Positions 53,423-61,805 of a DNA stretch of 61,806 bases are shown here, in pieces. The stretch lies in NCBI GenBank assembly GCA_036477795.1, contig JAZGDL010000253.1:1-61806 (forward strand), given 5' to 3'. Positions within the stretch are counted from its first letter, which is position 1; every line of letters starts with the position of its first letter. A model generated the notes under the pieces. It was not told the origin of the DNA, searched no databases, and saw only the letters and a program-made list of their open reading frames with translations. A program made the position numbers and the translations under genes. This DNA comes from JAZGDL01 sp036477795. Lineage in GTDB: Bacteria; Planctomycetota; Phycisphaerae; UBA1845.

Positions 53423-53729
53423 AGCCGTCTTGGCGGCCGCCCGGCGATGGGCCGCCGGTCTGCAGCCACGTGACCCGCGCGTTGAGAAGGTCGGCTGCAT
53501 CGGCTCCTACGCCCGAGGTGACTGGGGCGTCGGCAGTGATTTGGACGTCGTTGTGATCCTGACCGAAAGCGACCTGTCGACCGAAGATCGTTATCGTCGC
53601 TACTACCCGGACCACCTACCGGTTCAAGCCGATCTTTGGGTCTACACCCGCGACGAATGGACGGACTTGGAGGCGCGCTCGCCGCAACTGCGCTCCAAAC
53701 TGGACGCCGAGTGGCTCGATCTGCTGTGA
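53373..53729 (+). CDS. MNT-type nucleotidyltransferase (antitoxin-like partner)
   Basis: 118 residues; minimal nucleotidyltransferase: VGCIGSYARGDWGVGSDLDV holds the G-S-x10-D-x-D metal/nucleotide site. In MntA/HepT-type (type VII) systems this enzyme AMPylates and silences the HEPN toxin. The start (MPVKSLNSAVFKWPDRE) at 53373 lies inside the HEPN gene in another frame. The stop is 6 bases before hutI, so read-through transcription into the histidine genes is likely. Confidence 0.85.
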   Translation: MPVKSLNSAVFKWPDREAVLAAARRWAAGLQPRDPRVEKVGCIGSYARGDWGVGSDLDVVVILTESDLSTEDRYRRYYPDHLPVQADLWVYTRDEWTDLEARSPQLRSKLDAEWLDLL

Positions 53730-53735
53730 TACGCA

Positions 53736-54971
53736 ATGTTCACCATCCGCAACATAGGCCAATTGGTGCTCCCGACGGCTGTCTCGCCGCCGATGCTCAA
53801 TGACGCCGTTGTGACCGTCGTCGACCAGGCGTATGTCACCATGGATGGCGGCGCCATTCGCTCCTTCGGCTCCGACGCCGAATACGAAGGGGCTCCGGGC
53901 GTCGAAGTCATCGACGCCCAGGGCAACTGTGTCATTCCCGGCCTGATCGACTGCCACACCCATACGGTCTTCGCAGGATCAAGAGAAGATGACTTCGTCA
54001 AACGCATCCAGGGGACAAGCTACGCCCAGATCGCCGAGCAAGGCGGCGGCATCAAGACCACCGTCAAAGCGGTGCGTGAGGCCGGCATCGACGAACTGGT
54101 CGCGCTCGCCCTCCCGCGGCTCAATCGCATGCTGGCGAACGGCGTCACCACCGTGGAGATCAAAAGCGGCTACGGCCTCAGCGTCGAAGACGAAATCAAG
54201 ATGCTGCAAGCCGTCAAGAAGCTCCGCGATGTTCAGCCGATCGAACTGGTAGCCACATACCTCGGGGCCCACACCGTGCCACACGAGTACACCGGCCGCC
54301 GCGAGGCATACATTGACCTGGTATGCAGCGATGAATTGATGGGACGGGTCGCCCGGGAAGGGTTGGCGGAATTCTGTGACGTATTCACCGAGAAGACGGC
54401 TTTTACGGTCGAAGAGTCGCGCCGTATCCTTCTCAAAGCGAAGGAATTCGGTCTGACCCCCAAGATGCACGCCGACCAGATCACGCAGATCGGTGCGTCG
54501 CGGTTGGCCGCCGAGGTCGGTGCCGTATCCGCTGACCACCTCGAAACCATCGACGACGGAGGCATCGCCGCAATGAAAGACGCCGGCGTTGTCGCCGTTC
54601 TCTTGCCGGGGTGTTCGTTCTTCCTAGGCGTCGACCAAGCCCCGGCCCGTAGGATCATGGACGCCGGCCTGCCGGTGGCACTGGCCACCGATTACAATCC
54701 CGGATCGGCCATGGTCGAGTCGCTCCCGCTGGTCATGTCCATGGCCTGCACCCAGATGCACATGACCCCGGCTGAAGCCCTCGTCGCTACAACCGCCAAC
54801 GCCGCCGCCGCAATCAACCGCCAGGACCGCATCGGCACCATCAAGGAAGGGATGCAGGCAGACCTGGTGATACTCGACGTGGACAATTACAACGAACTAC
54901 CCTACCACACAGGTCGCAATTGCGTCCGAACGGTGATCAAGAGAGGAAGAATCGTGCGCAACCGGGACTGA
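53736..54971 (+). CDS. hutI: Imidazolonepropionase HutI
   Basis: 411 residues; amidohydrolase opening the imidazolone ring in histidine degradation. Metal ligands in GLIDCHTHTVFAG, then GGGIKTTVKAVREA, YGLSVEDEIKML, TYLGAHTVPHEY, MHADQITQIGASRLA, SADHLETIDDGG and LATDYNPGSAMVES. The length matches the family (about 405). Only hutI and hutF are present; hutH, hutU and hutG are not in the window. Confidence 0.95.
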   Translation: MFTIRNIGQLVLPTAVSPPMLNDAVVTVVDQAYVTMDGGAIRSFGSDAEYEGAPGVEVIDAQGNCVIPGLIDCHTHTVFAGSREDDFVKRIQGTSYAQIAEQGGGIKTTVKAVREAGIDELVALALPRLNRMLANGVTTVEIKSGYGLSVEDEIKMLQAVKKLRDVQPIELVATYLGAHTVPHEYTGRREAYIDLVCSDELMGRVAREGLAEFCDVFTEKTAFTVEESRRILLKAKEFGLTPKMHADQITQIGASRLAAEVGAVSADHLETIDDGGIAAMKDAGVVAVLLPGCSFFLGVDQAPARRIMDAGLPVALATDYNPGSAMVESLPLVMSMACTQMHMTPAEALVATTANAAAAINRQDRIGTIKEGMQADLVILDVDNYNELPYHTGRNCVRTVIKRGRIVRNRD

Positions 54972-54987
54972 TGTCGCTTACGAAAAG

Positions 54988-55009
54988 CCCACGGGTTGCA
55001 ACCCGTAGG
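54988..55009. repeat. CCCACGGGTTGC palindrome between hutI and hutF
   Basis: Near-perfect copy of the palindrome at 24704-24725 (one mismatch, CCCGTAGG). It is not coding here. Confidence 0.85.
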
Positions 55010-55053
55010 ATTCGGCGCGACGAACGGGACGATAGAATAGGGTCGAACATCCG

Positions 55054-56340
55054 ATGACAACAACCCAGGTCATTGAAGCAGACCTGACGCTCGTTCGCGA
55101 GAGGTTCGACCCCGACGTGCAGGTCGAAGTGTCAGATAATGGCACTATTACCCGTGTGGGCAGACTCGGTCTGGCGCCGACCGTGCGGCTCGAAGGATGC
55201 GCTCTGCTGCCCGGGATGATCAATGCCCACTCCCACGCCTTTCAACGAGGCCTGCGGGGTCGGGCGGAAGTTTTCCCCCAAAAGAGCGGCAACTTCTGGA
55301 CCTGGCGAGACGAGATGTACAGACTGGTGATGGAGTTGGGGGCGAACGCATTCCACGACGTTTGCTTTCAATGCTTTACCGAGATGCTCCACGCCGGCAT
55401 CACCACCGTCGGCGAATTTCACTACCTGCATCATGACCACACCGGCGCCAGATACGCCCTCGACGAGGTCGTACTGTCCGCCGCCCGCCAGGCTGGCATC
55501 CGTATGGTGCTGCTCAGCGTTTGCTATATGACCGGAGATATTGATGCACCACTGAAGCCGGCTCAGCAGCGCTTCGGCGCTGATACCGTGAACGACTACT
55601 TTGCCGCCGTTGAGGCGCTCCGGGGCAAGTTGGAAAGCGAGACTCAGTCGCTGGGGCTGGTCGCTCACAGCATCCGAGCGGTGCCCATCGATGACATCGT
55701 CAGGATTCACGAAAGGTGCAAAGCCGACAAGCTACCCTTCCACATGCACGTCGAGGAGCAGGAACGAGAAATCGATACCTGCCTCTTGAAGTACAAAATG
55801 AGGCCTATGGAGCTGCTTCTGGACCGCCTCGATATCGGGCAGGAGTTCACCGCGGTGCACTGCACGCATACGCACCCGGACGACATGTCCAAGTTCATCG
55901 ACAGGCGCGGCAGTATCTGTATCTGCCCGCTGACCGAGGCCAACCTGGGCGACGGCCTGCCCGACGCTGCGAAGATGTGGGCTACGGGCGGCTGCATCTG
56001 TCTCGGCACCGATTCAAACGTCCGCATCGACTTCAACGAGGAGATGCGACTGCTGGAATACGGACAAAGGCTCAAGTACCAAGGGCGCGGGGTATTCAAA
56101 TCGGACAACGGCGATACCGCTGCGGGTCTCTGGCACACCGCCACGCTACAAGGGGCCCGTTCACTCGGTCTGCAAGCCGGCGTGATCGCGGCAGACCATC
56201 TGGCTGATCTGATCGCCATCGATCTGAACGCGCCGTCATTGAAAGGCTACACACCCCAGACTCTGCTTGCGTCGTTTGTTTTTGGCTGCGACGCCCGTGT
56301 TGTGCGCCGGGTATGCGTCGGAGGCCGATGGGCGGTGTGA
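55054..56340 (+). CDS. hutF: Formimidoylglutamate deiminase HutF
   Basis: 428 residues of the amidohydrolase family: GMINAHSHAFQRGLRGR (H-x-H), FHYLHHDHTGARY, VAHSIRAVPIDDI, PFHMHVEEQEREI, VHCTHTHPDDMSKF and CLGTDSNVRIDFNEEMRLLE. It deiminates N-formimino-glutamate to N-formyl-glutamate, the branch that needs HutG afterwards. It is 82 bases after hutI, same strand; the spacer contains a repeat palindrome. The pair shows the organism uses the two-step route rather than HutG formimidoylglutamase alone. Confidence 0.95.
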   Translation: MTTTQVIEADLTLVRERFDPDVQVEVSDNGTITRVGRLGLAPTVRLEGCALLPGMINAHSHAFQRGLRGRAEVFPQKSGNFWTWRDEMYRLVMELGANAFHDVCFQCFTEMLHAGITTVGEFHYLHHDHTGARYALDEVVLSAARQAGIRMVLLSVCYMTGDIDAPLKPAQQRFGADTVNDYFAAVEALRGKLESETQSLGLVAHSIRAVPIDDIVRIHERCKADKLPFHMHVEEQEREIDTCLLKYKMRPMELLLDRLDIGQEFTAVHCTHTHPDDMSKFIDRRGSICICPLTEANLGDGLPDAAKMWATGGCICLGTDSNVRIDFNEEMRLLEYGQRLKYQGRGVFKSDNGDTAAGLWHTATLQGARSLGLQAGVIAADHLADLIAIDLNAPSLKGYTPQTLLASFVFGCDARVVRRVCVGGRWAV

Positions 56341-56512
56341 AGGCAGGCGAACGCCCCGTACCAACAACGCCGTTGGGCCAACGGCGTTGTTGGTGCGGGG
56401 CAACCGCCTGCCCTACCTCGTGGTCGAAAGTCAAAGGTCGAAGGTCCCCACGTTCGGACCTTGGGCCTTTGACCTTTGACCTTGGACCTTTAACCTTTGA
56501 CTTTGGACCTAT
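56341..56512. repeat. Two hairpin arrays downstream of hutF
   Basis: 56341-56416: AGGCAGGCGAACGCC...CCGTACCAACAACGCCGTTG facing CAACGGCGTTGTTGGTGCGG...CCGCCTGCCC. 56424-56512: GTCAAAGGTCGAAGG facing CCTTTGACCTTTGACC, a heptamer tract of the same style as at 43041. The second ends at the stop codon of the TPR gene. Confidence 0.85.
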
Positions 56513-58401
56513 GGCTTCATTTGCTCGCGCATTCGATTACCGGCTCGAATCGTCTCCAGGAACTCGGTGATGGGCGAGCCGGCCGGGGCGGCGGCAGCGG
56601 CTCTTTCAATGTTACCAAGGCCAAACTCCGTCAGACCAGTGTAGTGCTCGATGTAGCCGAGAAGGAACCGGAAACGATAATCATCCTGGTGTGCCAGTCG
56701 CTTCTCCAGGTCGGCGCGGCGGATGTCGAGAAGGTCCGCGTCGGTTATGAACTCATTCAGATCAAGTTTGAAATAGGCAATCTCAGGAAAGCGCTCGATA
56801 GCTAGCAGCAGCTTGCGGAAGGCTCCGAAGTACTCCCCGGCGCCGATCAAGGCATGAGCCTGCCCCAAAACCAGAAGCGGGTTGTCCCGATCGGCCACCA
56901 GGGCAACGTCGTAATGGGCCAGCGCTCGATGGTACGCTCCGCTCTTGAGGAATTGCTCAGCCTGGTGTGCGAACTGTGCGGAGGGACTCACCGCCCCGCC
57001 GACCATCGATGACAACGGCACTTCGGCGTTGCCGCGCACGTAGTCCCGGACACGCGCGTAGGACTCCGATAGTCCCAGACCGAATTCACCGCCTGCCGTG
57101 CCCGTACGTTGCCGTTCAAACTCTATGCGCTTCAGCGTTTCGACGGTCCGCTTCAATTGGGCGTAGACCCGCTCTCCATCAAAAGCGCCCGGCCTCTGCG
57201 CCTGGGCTGCGGGCCCGGGCGTAAGGGTGAATTCATCCAACCGCTCCCTCACGCTCGCGGCTCGTTCCGGCGAACCACCACCGGAACCAGTTCCGTCGAG
57301 TCGCGGCTTCACCGCTCGCTGCGCCTGCCTCAGTGCCTCTTCCATGAGGGAGTTCTCGATTACAGGTACACGCCAGGGCGCTCCGTAGACGGTATCGAGC
57401 AGTGCATCTGTCGGCCATGTCGGGGCGCCAAACCCACGGATTGGAATCCCCGAGCTTGGCGGCTCTGGTGCACGCATGATGTATTGCTGCAGTTCTCTCG
57501 CCGCCTTGGCTCGTTGCTCGGACAATGGTTCTGTAGATTGGGCCAAGTCCCCGGGGCGGCTGGAGCGCGTTGAAACACGTGCGGGCCAAGTCATCTCGTG
57601 AACGCCGGCTGAAACCCACGGATTGGAATCCGTGGGCTTCCAGTTGCCCGTCCCGGCGCCGAGAAGCGTCGGGGTTGGACCGCCAACATTGGAACGGGAG
57701 AACAGCGACCCGCTGCCCAGAATCTCTTCCTCGTAGTACGTTGGGATGATAGGCAATCCGCCCGAACGCCCGGGGAAACTGAAGGCCGTTCCCAACGATG
57801 GCCTCGAAATTGTACTGGTCCGCGAGGTGGAAAAGGTCGGCAACGTCGTCGGGCTTAATATCCTCGGGATCGAAAGGTTCAGGTTGAAAGCGCTGCTATC
57901 CGCGGTGCTGAAAGTCGCCCGCGGCTGTAGAGTAGGTTGCACCAGCGCCGGACGGGCGGCGGAAAGTGGTACAACGTCAATGCCGGGATTCGGCAGAGCG
58001 GAGGAAGGCCCAAACCGGCTTATGCCGAAGGGCTCGATCACGTTGCCGGGCGGCCCGAACGAGGCCGTGGCTGAGCCCGTCGGATTGAGAGTCGGAATGA
58101 AGAATATGTTGGTGGCATCGATCGCGGCCTCCAGGGTCGGCAAACTTGTGTCGGGACTGCCCGGACTGAACAGGTTCAGCATGGCTCTGGTTGAGCTTTG
58201 GGACGAGAACACCGTCGAGTTGGCGGAGCCGGGGGCGTCCAGGGCCCTGCCGTTCTCTTGCACCAGCGTCTGCCCGGGCGCGGACGTAGCTACGCAGACC
58301 ACCACCAGGTACGACAGCAATGTGGATTGCGGATTGAGGATTGGAGATTGCGGATTGAGGATTGGGGATTGGGGATTGGGGATTCCCCTTCGTGCCTTCA
58401 T
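56509..58401 (-). CDS. Secreted TPR-like protein whose N-terminus is repeat-derived
   Basis: About 630 residues from ATG 58401. The first about 25 residues (MKARRGIPNPQSPILNPQS) are pure repeat translation; the real leader appears to be LLSYLVVVCVATSAPG just behind them, so the original start may have been a TTG near 58320. The middle is low-complexity, Ser/Thr/Pro-rich. Residues near 270-280 (KPTDSNPWVSAGV) and a second site (IPIRGFG) are R3-derived. The C-terminal third holds TPR-like helices (LKSGAYHRALAHYDVALVAD, LLVLGQAHALIGAGEYFGAF, FRFLLGYIEHYTGLTEFGLG). Function unknown. Confidence 0.7.
   Translation of the reverse strand: MKARRGIPNPQSPILNPQSPILNPQSTLLSYLVVVCVATSAPGQTLVQENGRALDAPGSANSTVFSSQSSTRAMLNLFSPGSPDTSLPTLEAAIDATNIFFIPTLNPTGSATASFGPPGNVIEPFGISRFGPSSALPNPGIDVVPLSAARPALVQPTLQPRATFSTADSSAFNLNLSIPRILSPTTLPTFSTSRTSTISRPSLGTAFSFPGRSGGLPIIPTYYEEEILGSGSLFSRSNVGGPTPTLLGAGTGNWKPTDSNPWVSAGVHEMTWPARVSTRSSRPGDLAQSTEPLSEQRAKAARELQQYIMRAPEPPSSGIPIRGFGAPTWPTDALLDTVYGAPWRVPVIENSLMEEALRQAQRAVKPRLDGTGSGGGSPERAASVRERLDEFTLTPGPAAQAQRPGAFDGERVYAQLKRTVETLKRIEFERQRTGTAGGEFGLGLSESYARVRDYVRGNAEVPLSSMVGGAVSPSAQFAHQAEQFLKSGAYHRALAHYDVALVADRDNPLLVLGQAHALIGAGEYFGAFRKLLLAIERFPEIAYFKLDLNEFITDADLLDIRRADLEKRLAHQDDYRFRFLLGYIEHYTGLTEFGLGNIERAAAAAPAGSPITEFLETIRAGNRMREQMKP
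57433..57636. repeat. Two R3 copies inside the TPR gene
   Basis: 57433-57454 and 57615-57636 are diverged copies of the CCCACGGATTCG palindrome (CCCACGGATTGGAATCC). They are 182 bases apart, so they are not in the same reading frame relative to each other, and they yield different peptides. Confidence 0.8.
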
Positions 58402-58487
58402 GCCTTTGTGCCTTCGTGCCTTCCTCGCCCTTCGTCCCATGACCATCGCCCAAATCCCGAATCAGAGCCCCAAGCGCAAGCGCGGGG
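58322..58487. repeat. Composite tract and R1 copy at the 5' end of the TPR gene
   Basis: 58322-58385 heptamers (GATTGCG, GATTGAG, GATTGGG), then CCCC, 58388-58436 octamers; 58465-58487 is an R1 copy (CCCAAGCGCAAGCGCGGGG). Confidence 0.9.
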
Positions 58488-58612
58488 TTTGCTGAGCATT
58501 ATCCCCGGATACCCGCTTCGCGCATAGCCGACGACACCAAATCAGTATAGAACAATCTGTCGCCTCATTCAAACTCTTTATCGGTGAGCGTTGGGGCGTT
58601 TGGCCAGTAAGG

Positions 58613-59017
58613 ATGACATTGGAATCGACGATGACGGAAAGGGCACTGAGGCACAGATTCCCCCGGGAGCAGCGGTTGGGGCGGCAGCGTGACTTCGCCC
58701 GGGTCTTTGCCCGTAAATGCACGGCCTCTGATGCACTTCTCCTCGTCTACGTCGATGCCAACGACCTTGCGTTCAGCCGGCTGGGGTTGAGCGTCGGCAA
58801 GGGCGTCGGCGGTGCGGTTATCCGCAACCGCATCAAACGCTTGATCCGCGAAGCCTTCCGGCTGTCGCAGCACGACCTGCCCGCCGGCCTGGACATCGTA
58901 TGCGTAGCAAAGCCCGCAAAAGCCGGAACGATGCACGACTATCAACGCTCGCTGTCGAGCCTGGTGAAAGCCGCGTATCGCAAATACCAGGGTCCTCGGC
59001 CGGAAAAGGTGTCATGA
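58613..59017 (+). CDS. rnpA: Ribonuclease P protein component
   Basis: 134 residues; binds the RNase P RNA for tRNA 5' maturation. Core: RLGRQRDFARVFARKCTASD, LGLSVGKGVGGAVIRNRIKR, LIREAFRLSQHDLPAGLDIV. RNRIKRLIREAFR is the RNR motif. Two ATGs (58613, 58631) are possible. No rpmH is visible upstream, although it usually precedes rnpA. The C-terminal PEKVS and stop lie in one arm of an inverted repeat (59003-59022 against 59066-59085). Confidence 0.92.
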   Translation: MTLESTMTERALRHRFPREQRLGRQRDFARVFARKCTASDALLLVYVDANDLAFSRLGLSVGKGVGGAVIRNRIKRLIREAFRLSQHDLPAGLDIVCVAKPAKAGTMHDYQRSLSSLVKAAYRKYQGPRPEKVS

Positions 59018-59085
59018 TGAATTCCCTGACATCAAGAGCGGCCTCGGCAGGGTTGTTCACAAATCATCCTGACACCTTTTCCCTT
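59003..59085. repeat. Inverted repeat across the rnpA stop
   Basis: Arms GGAAAAGGTGTCATGATGA and TCATCCTGACACCTTTTCC with one mismatch. The left arm provides the last codons and stop of rnpA. It could act as a terminator-like hairpin. Confidence 0.8.
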
Positions 59086-59123
59086 TCGGCGCGGGTGCGA
59101 GTTGAGCACATTCTCGTGGATTG

Positions 59124-59235
59124 AGCGTCTGCCAAACGGCAAGCCACTGCGACGGTTTCTACGGGGTTCGGGCGCGAGACCGGGGTTCAGGCGCGACACG
59201 GGCGTTCGAAGTGACTTTGTCGTTTGGCAGACGCT
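59124..59235. repeat. REP/BIME-like element, copy C (3' side of the transposase gene)
   Basis: 112 bases with inverted ends AGCGTCTGCCAAACGGCAAG and its partner TTTGTCGTTTGGCAGACGCT. The inner part has GGGGTTCGGGCGCGA and GGGGTTCAGGCGCGA units. It ends 21 bases from the transposase stop. Confidence 0.93.
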
Positions 59236-59256
59236 GACAAGCGAGAGGGGTTGGAA

Positions 59257-59844
59257 TCATGTGCGCACCCCGCGGTCCCATTCTCCGCGGTACTCTTTGA
59301 CGAACGGGAAGTCCTGCGGTCCGAGTCCTTCCTTCGTCGGGTTCTCTCGTACGTACCGAATCGTGCGACGGATATCGCCCCCGGACGAGAGAAAGCGTTT
59401 GAATTGATCGCCGCTCCAAACCGGGTGGTTGTCCGGTGCGTCTGCCAAACGACGAAGTCTGGTTGCGGATTCCTTCTTAAGTTCGATGATCATGGTTTCA
59501 GCCTTGTCGCGGTGTTTGCGGATCACCAGGTGCGCGTGGTTGACCAGGATGGCGCAGGCGAAACAGGTGTATCGTCGTATGCGAATCATTTCACGGAACG
59601 CGTGTGGGATTACGCTGCGTTTGGTTTCGTCGAACCACAACGGACAGTGCTCAAGTTCCCGTTGCGCTTTCCGATAGAAGGACTTCAGTGCAGCTCGCCC
59701 CGGTTGAATGCGTTTGCGCCCCGGGTGCATGGGACCGAGCTCATCAAGTTTTCCGGCGACGACCTTCCTGGACATGCTGCCGCGAGGATCGTTGGGCAGC
59801 CATTGACCGTAGGCGGTGAGAATGAGGTGATAGGCGATGACCAT
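59257..59844 (-). CDS. REP-associated tyrosine transposase (RAYT/IS200-like)
   Basis: 195 residues of the Y1 HUH transposase family. HUH motif in VNHAHLVIRKH (H-A-H) and the probable catalytic Tyr in TIRYVRENP; also AYHLILTAYGQWLPNDPRGS at the N-terminus, the signature of this planctomycete-type RAYT group as I know it. RAYTs cut and join REP hairpins as single strands. The gene lies between two REP-like elements (59124-59235 and 59861-59972) 21 and 16 bases away, a complete REPtron arrangement. ATG 59844 is used; no good ribosome binding site is seen. All motifs are intact, so it may be active. Confidence 0.9.
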   Translation of the reverse strand: MVIAYHLILTAYGQWLPNDPRGSMSRKVVAGKLDELGPMHPGRKRIQPGRAALKSFYRKAQRELEHCPLWFDETKRSVIPHAFREMIRIRRYTCFACAILVNHAHLVIRKHRDKAETMIIELKKESATRLRRLADAPDNHPVWSGDQFKRFLSSGGDIRRTIRYVRENPTKEGLGPQDFPFVKEYRGEWDRGVRT

Positions 59845-59860
59845 TACCGCACACTATTCC

Positions 59861-59972
59861 AGCGTCTGCCAAACGGCAAGCCACTGCGACGGTTGCTCCG
59901 GGGTTCGGGCGCGACAGCGTGGTTCGGGCGCGACGTCGGGGTTCGAAGTGACTTTGTCGTTTGGCAGACGCA
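59861..59972. repeat. REP/BIME-like element, copy D (5' side of the transposase gene)
   Basis: 112 bases, same ends and same GGGGTTCGGGCGCGAC-type interior as copy C, in the same orientation relative to the plus strand. C and D are near-identical at both ends and differ mostly in the middle. Confidence 0.93.
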
Positions 59973-60052
59973 CCGATTGACAGAGGGTGTCCACACCGTT
60001 CCGCACTCTCGCATTCCCGGTGTTGTCATGGTTTCTTCGAACAGCCAGTACG

Positions 60053-61072
60053 CTACGCCGCGGCTTCGGCCATGGTGGGGGTCTTGTCGATGATGTCGCG
60101 GAGGAGGTCGTCGGTGTCGATGCCCTCCGCCTCGCCCTCGAAGTTGAGCAGAACGCGGTGGCGGAGGGCGGGCAGGTAGACCTTCTGCACGTCGGTGAAA
60201 GCGGTATTGTATCGCCCGTCGAGCATGGCGCAGAGCTTGGCGCCGAGCGTGAGGGCTTGGGCGGCACGGGGGCTAGCGCCCCAGCGGACGTACTTGTTGG
60301 TGATGTCGACGGCGTGCGGCCCCCCGGGGTGGGTGGCCATGGTGAGGCGGATGGCGTAGTCCTGAACGTGCGGGGCCATCACTATGCGGCGGACCAGCTT
60401 CTGGGCCCCGATGATCTCCTGGCCGCTCATGACCGGTTTGATGTCGGGGGTATGACCCGTCGTCGTGCGGTCCATGATGGTCTTCATTTCGTCCTTCGAG
60501 GAGTAGTGCACGATGAGCTTGAAGATGAAGCGATCGAGCTGCGCCTCCGGCAGCGGGTAGGTGCCCTCCTGCTCGATGGGGTTTTGGGTGGCCATCACGA
60601 AGAAGGGCTCTTCGAGCTTGTAAGAGTGTCCCGCCACGGTGACGTTGTGCTCCTGCATCGCTTCGAGCATGGCGGATTGCGTCTTGGGAGTGGCGCGGTT
60701 GATCTCATCGGCCAGGATCATCTGGGCGAATAGCGGCCCGTACTGAAACTCGAAGGTGCGTTTACCGCTGCCGGGTTCCTCGTTGATGATATTGGTGCCG
60801 ATGATGTCGGCGGGCATCAGGTCGGGCGTGAACTGGATGCGCGAGAACTTGAGGTTGAGGGCCGCAGCCAACGAACGGATCAAGTACGTTTTGCCCAAGC
60901 CGGGGACGCCTTCCAGCAGGATGTGGCCCCCGACGAACAAAGCGGTGAGGACGCCGTCGACGACGTCGCGGTGGCCGACGATGGCCTTGCCCACTTCCCG
61001 GCGGACGCGCTCAAACTTGGCGCGAAACTCCTTGGTGGCGGCCTCGACGTTGGGATCGATCTTTTCGGGCAT
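60053..61072 (-). CDS. MoxR-family AAA+ ATPase
   Basis: 339 residues. Walker A GVPGLGKTYLIRS, Walker B MILADEINRATPKTQSA, sensor ATQNPIEQEGTYPLPEAQLD, and the lid PRAAQALTLGAKL. MoxR ATPases act as chaperones for complexes built by their neighbours, usually VWA/BatA membrane proteins; the downstream gene (61140) fits. ATG 61072 has AGGAG 6 bases upstream. On the minus strand, reading away from the BatA-like gene's stop by 67 bases, so co-transcription is likely. Confidence 0.95.
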   Translation of the reverse strand: MPEKIDPNVEAATKEFRAKFERVRREVGKAIVGHRDVVDGVLTALFVGGHILLEGVPGLGKTYLIRSLAAALNLKFSRIQFTPDLMPADIIGTNIINEEPGSGKRTFEFQYGPLFAQMILADEINRATPKTQSAMLEAMQEHNVTVAGHSYKLEEPFFVMATQNPIEQEGTYPLPEAQLDRFIFKLIVHYSSKDEMKTIMDRTTTGHTPDIKPVMSGQEIIGAQKLVRRIVMAPHVQDYAIRLTMATHPGGPHAVDITNKYVRWGASPRAAQALTLGAKLCAMLDGRYNTAFTDVQKVYLPALRHRVLLNFEGEAEGIDTDDLLRDIIDKTPTMAEAAA

Positions 61073-61139
61073 CACAAGCTCCTGAATCGAAGGGCGGTGA
61101 TTACGTTAGCGTGTGTATAGCACAATTCACCGTGTGGTC

Positions 61140-61805
61140 CTAGTGTTTCCTCTTGTCGTCCATGTCGCGACGAGCACGGCGCTTGGCCTTGAGCAGGCGG
61201 GCGGTCATATCTTCTTCAGGTTCCGCGGCGTCAGCCGGTGTTTGAGAAGCATCGCGGGATGAATCCTGCGAGTCGGGCTTGGCGCCGCCCAGCGCTTCGG
61301 GAATGGACTGCCGCGGTGCGGCTGCTGGTGGTTCGCCGGCGTCGAAGCGGGCTTTGCGATCGACTTCGCTCGCGCCGCGTGTGTCGGTAGCATCACCCCG
61401 CGCTGGCGCTTGGGGCTCTGATTTGTGGAGGCGGTCTCGGGCGGTCTTGAGCTGTTCCAGGGATGCGGCGCTGCGTTCGCCGGCGCGACCCAGGGCGGTG
61501 ACCGTGTGAGTGAGCCAGTCGAAAAGCGGTCCGATGTAGCGGAAGCGAATGGTCCATCCGATGACCTCGGCCAACAGCAGTACGCCGAGCACGCCCCACC
61601 ATGTGGTGTAGATGACGCCCATACCGAACAGCAACACCACAATGATGAGCAGCTCGACGATGACCGACAGTGCCAGCCAACTTGCCAGGCGGCGAGCGGC
61701 GACGTCCAGCAGAAAAAGCGGCAGAAGAAGCCATGCCAGCGTCCAGTCCCAGGCCGGCTGTCGGGAGAGTGTGGGCGGGAGGTTGTGATCGAAGACATTG
61801 TCTTT
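61140..61805 (-). CDS. C-terminal part of a BatA/VWA-type membrane protein (5' end outside window)
   Basis: Only the last 221 codons are visible; the frame is open to the window edge. Two or three membrane segments: LAWLLLPLFLLDVAARRLAS, ALSVIVELLIIVVLLFGMGV and TTWWGVLGVLLLAEVIG, then a long Ala/Asp/Arg-rich tail. FDHNLPPTLSRQPAWDW before the first helix resembles the region joining soluble and membrane parts of large planctomycete VWA/glutamine-amidotransferase-like membrane proteins beside moxR. SEPQAPARGD in the tail is encoded by an R1 repeat (61396-61418) read in yet another frame. Confidence 0.65.
   Translation of the reverse strand, partial: KDNVFDHNLPPTLSRQPAWDWTLAWLLLPLFLLDVAARRLASWLALSVIVELLIIVVLLFGMGVIYTTWWGVLGVLLLAEVIGWTIRFRYIGPLFDWLTHTVTALGRAGERSAASLEQLKTARDRLHKSEPQAPARGDATDTRGASEVDRKARFDAGEPPAAAPRQSIPEALGGAKPDSQDSSRDASQTPADAAEPEEDMTARLLKAKRRARRDMDDKRKH

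Noticed and set aside
58900..59124. yidD or another gene following rnpA
   Set aside because: The reading frame lacks the YidD signature and lies mostly inside rnpA and the inverted repeat.
59124..59972. A complete IS200/IS605 insertion sequence
   Set aside because: The flanking elements are hairpin REPs with related solitary copies lacking the gene, and the protein carries RAYT-type N-terminal sequence rather than that of TnpA of IS200/IS605.
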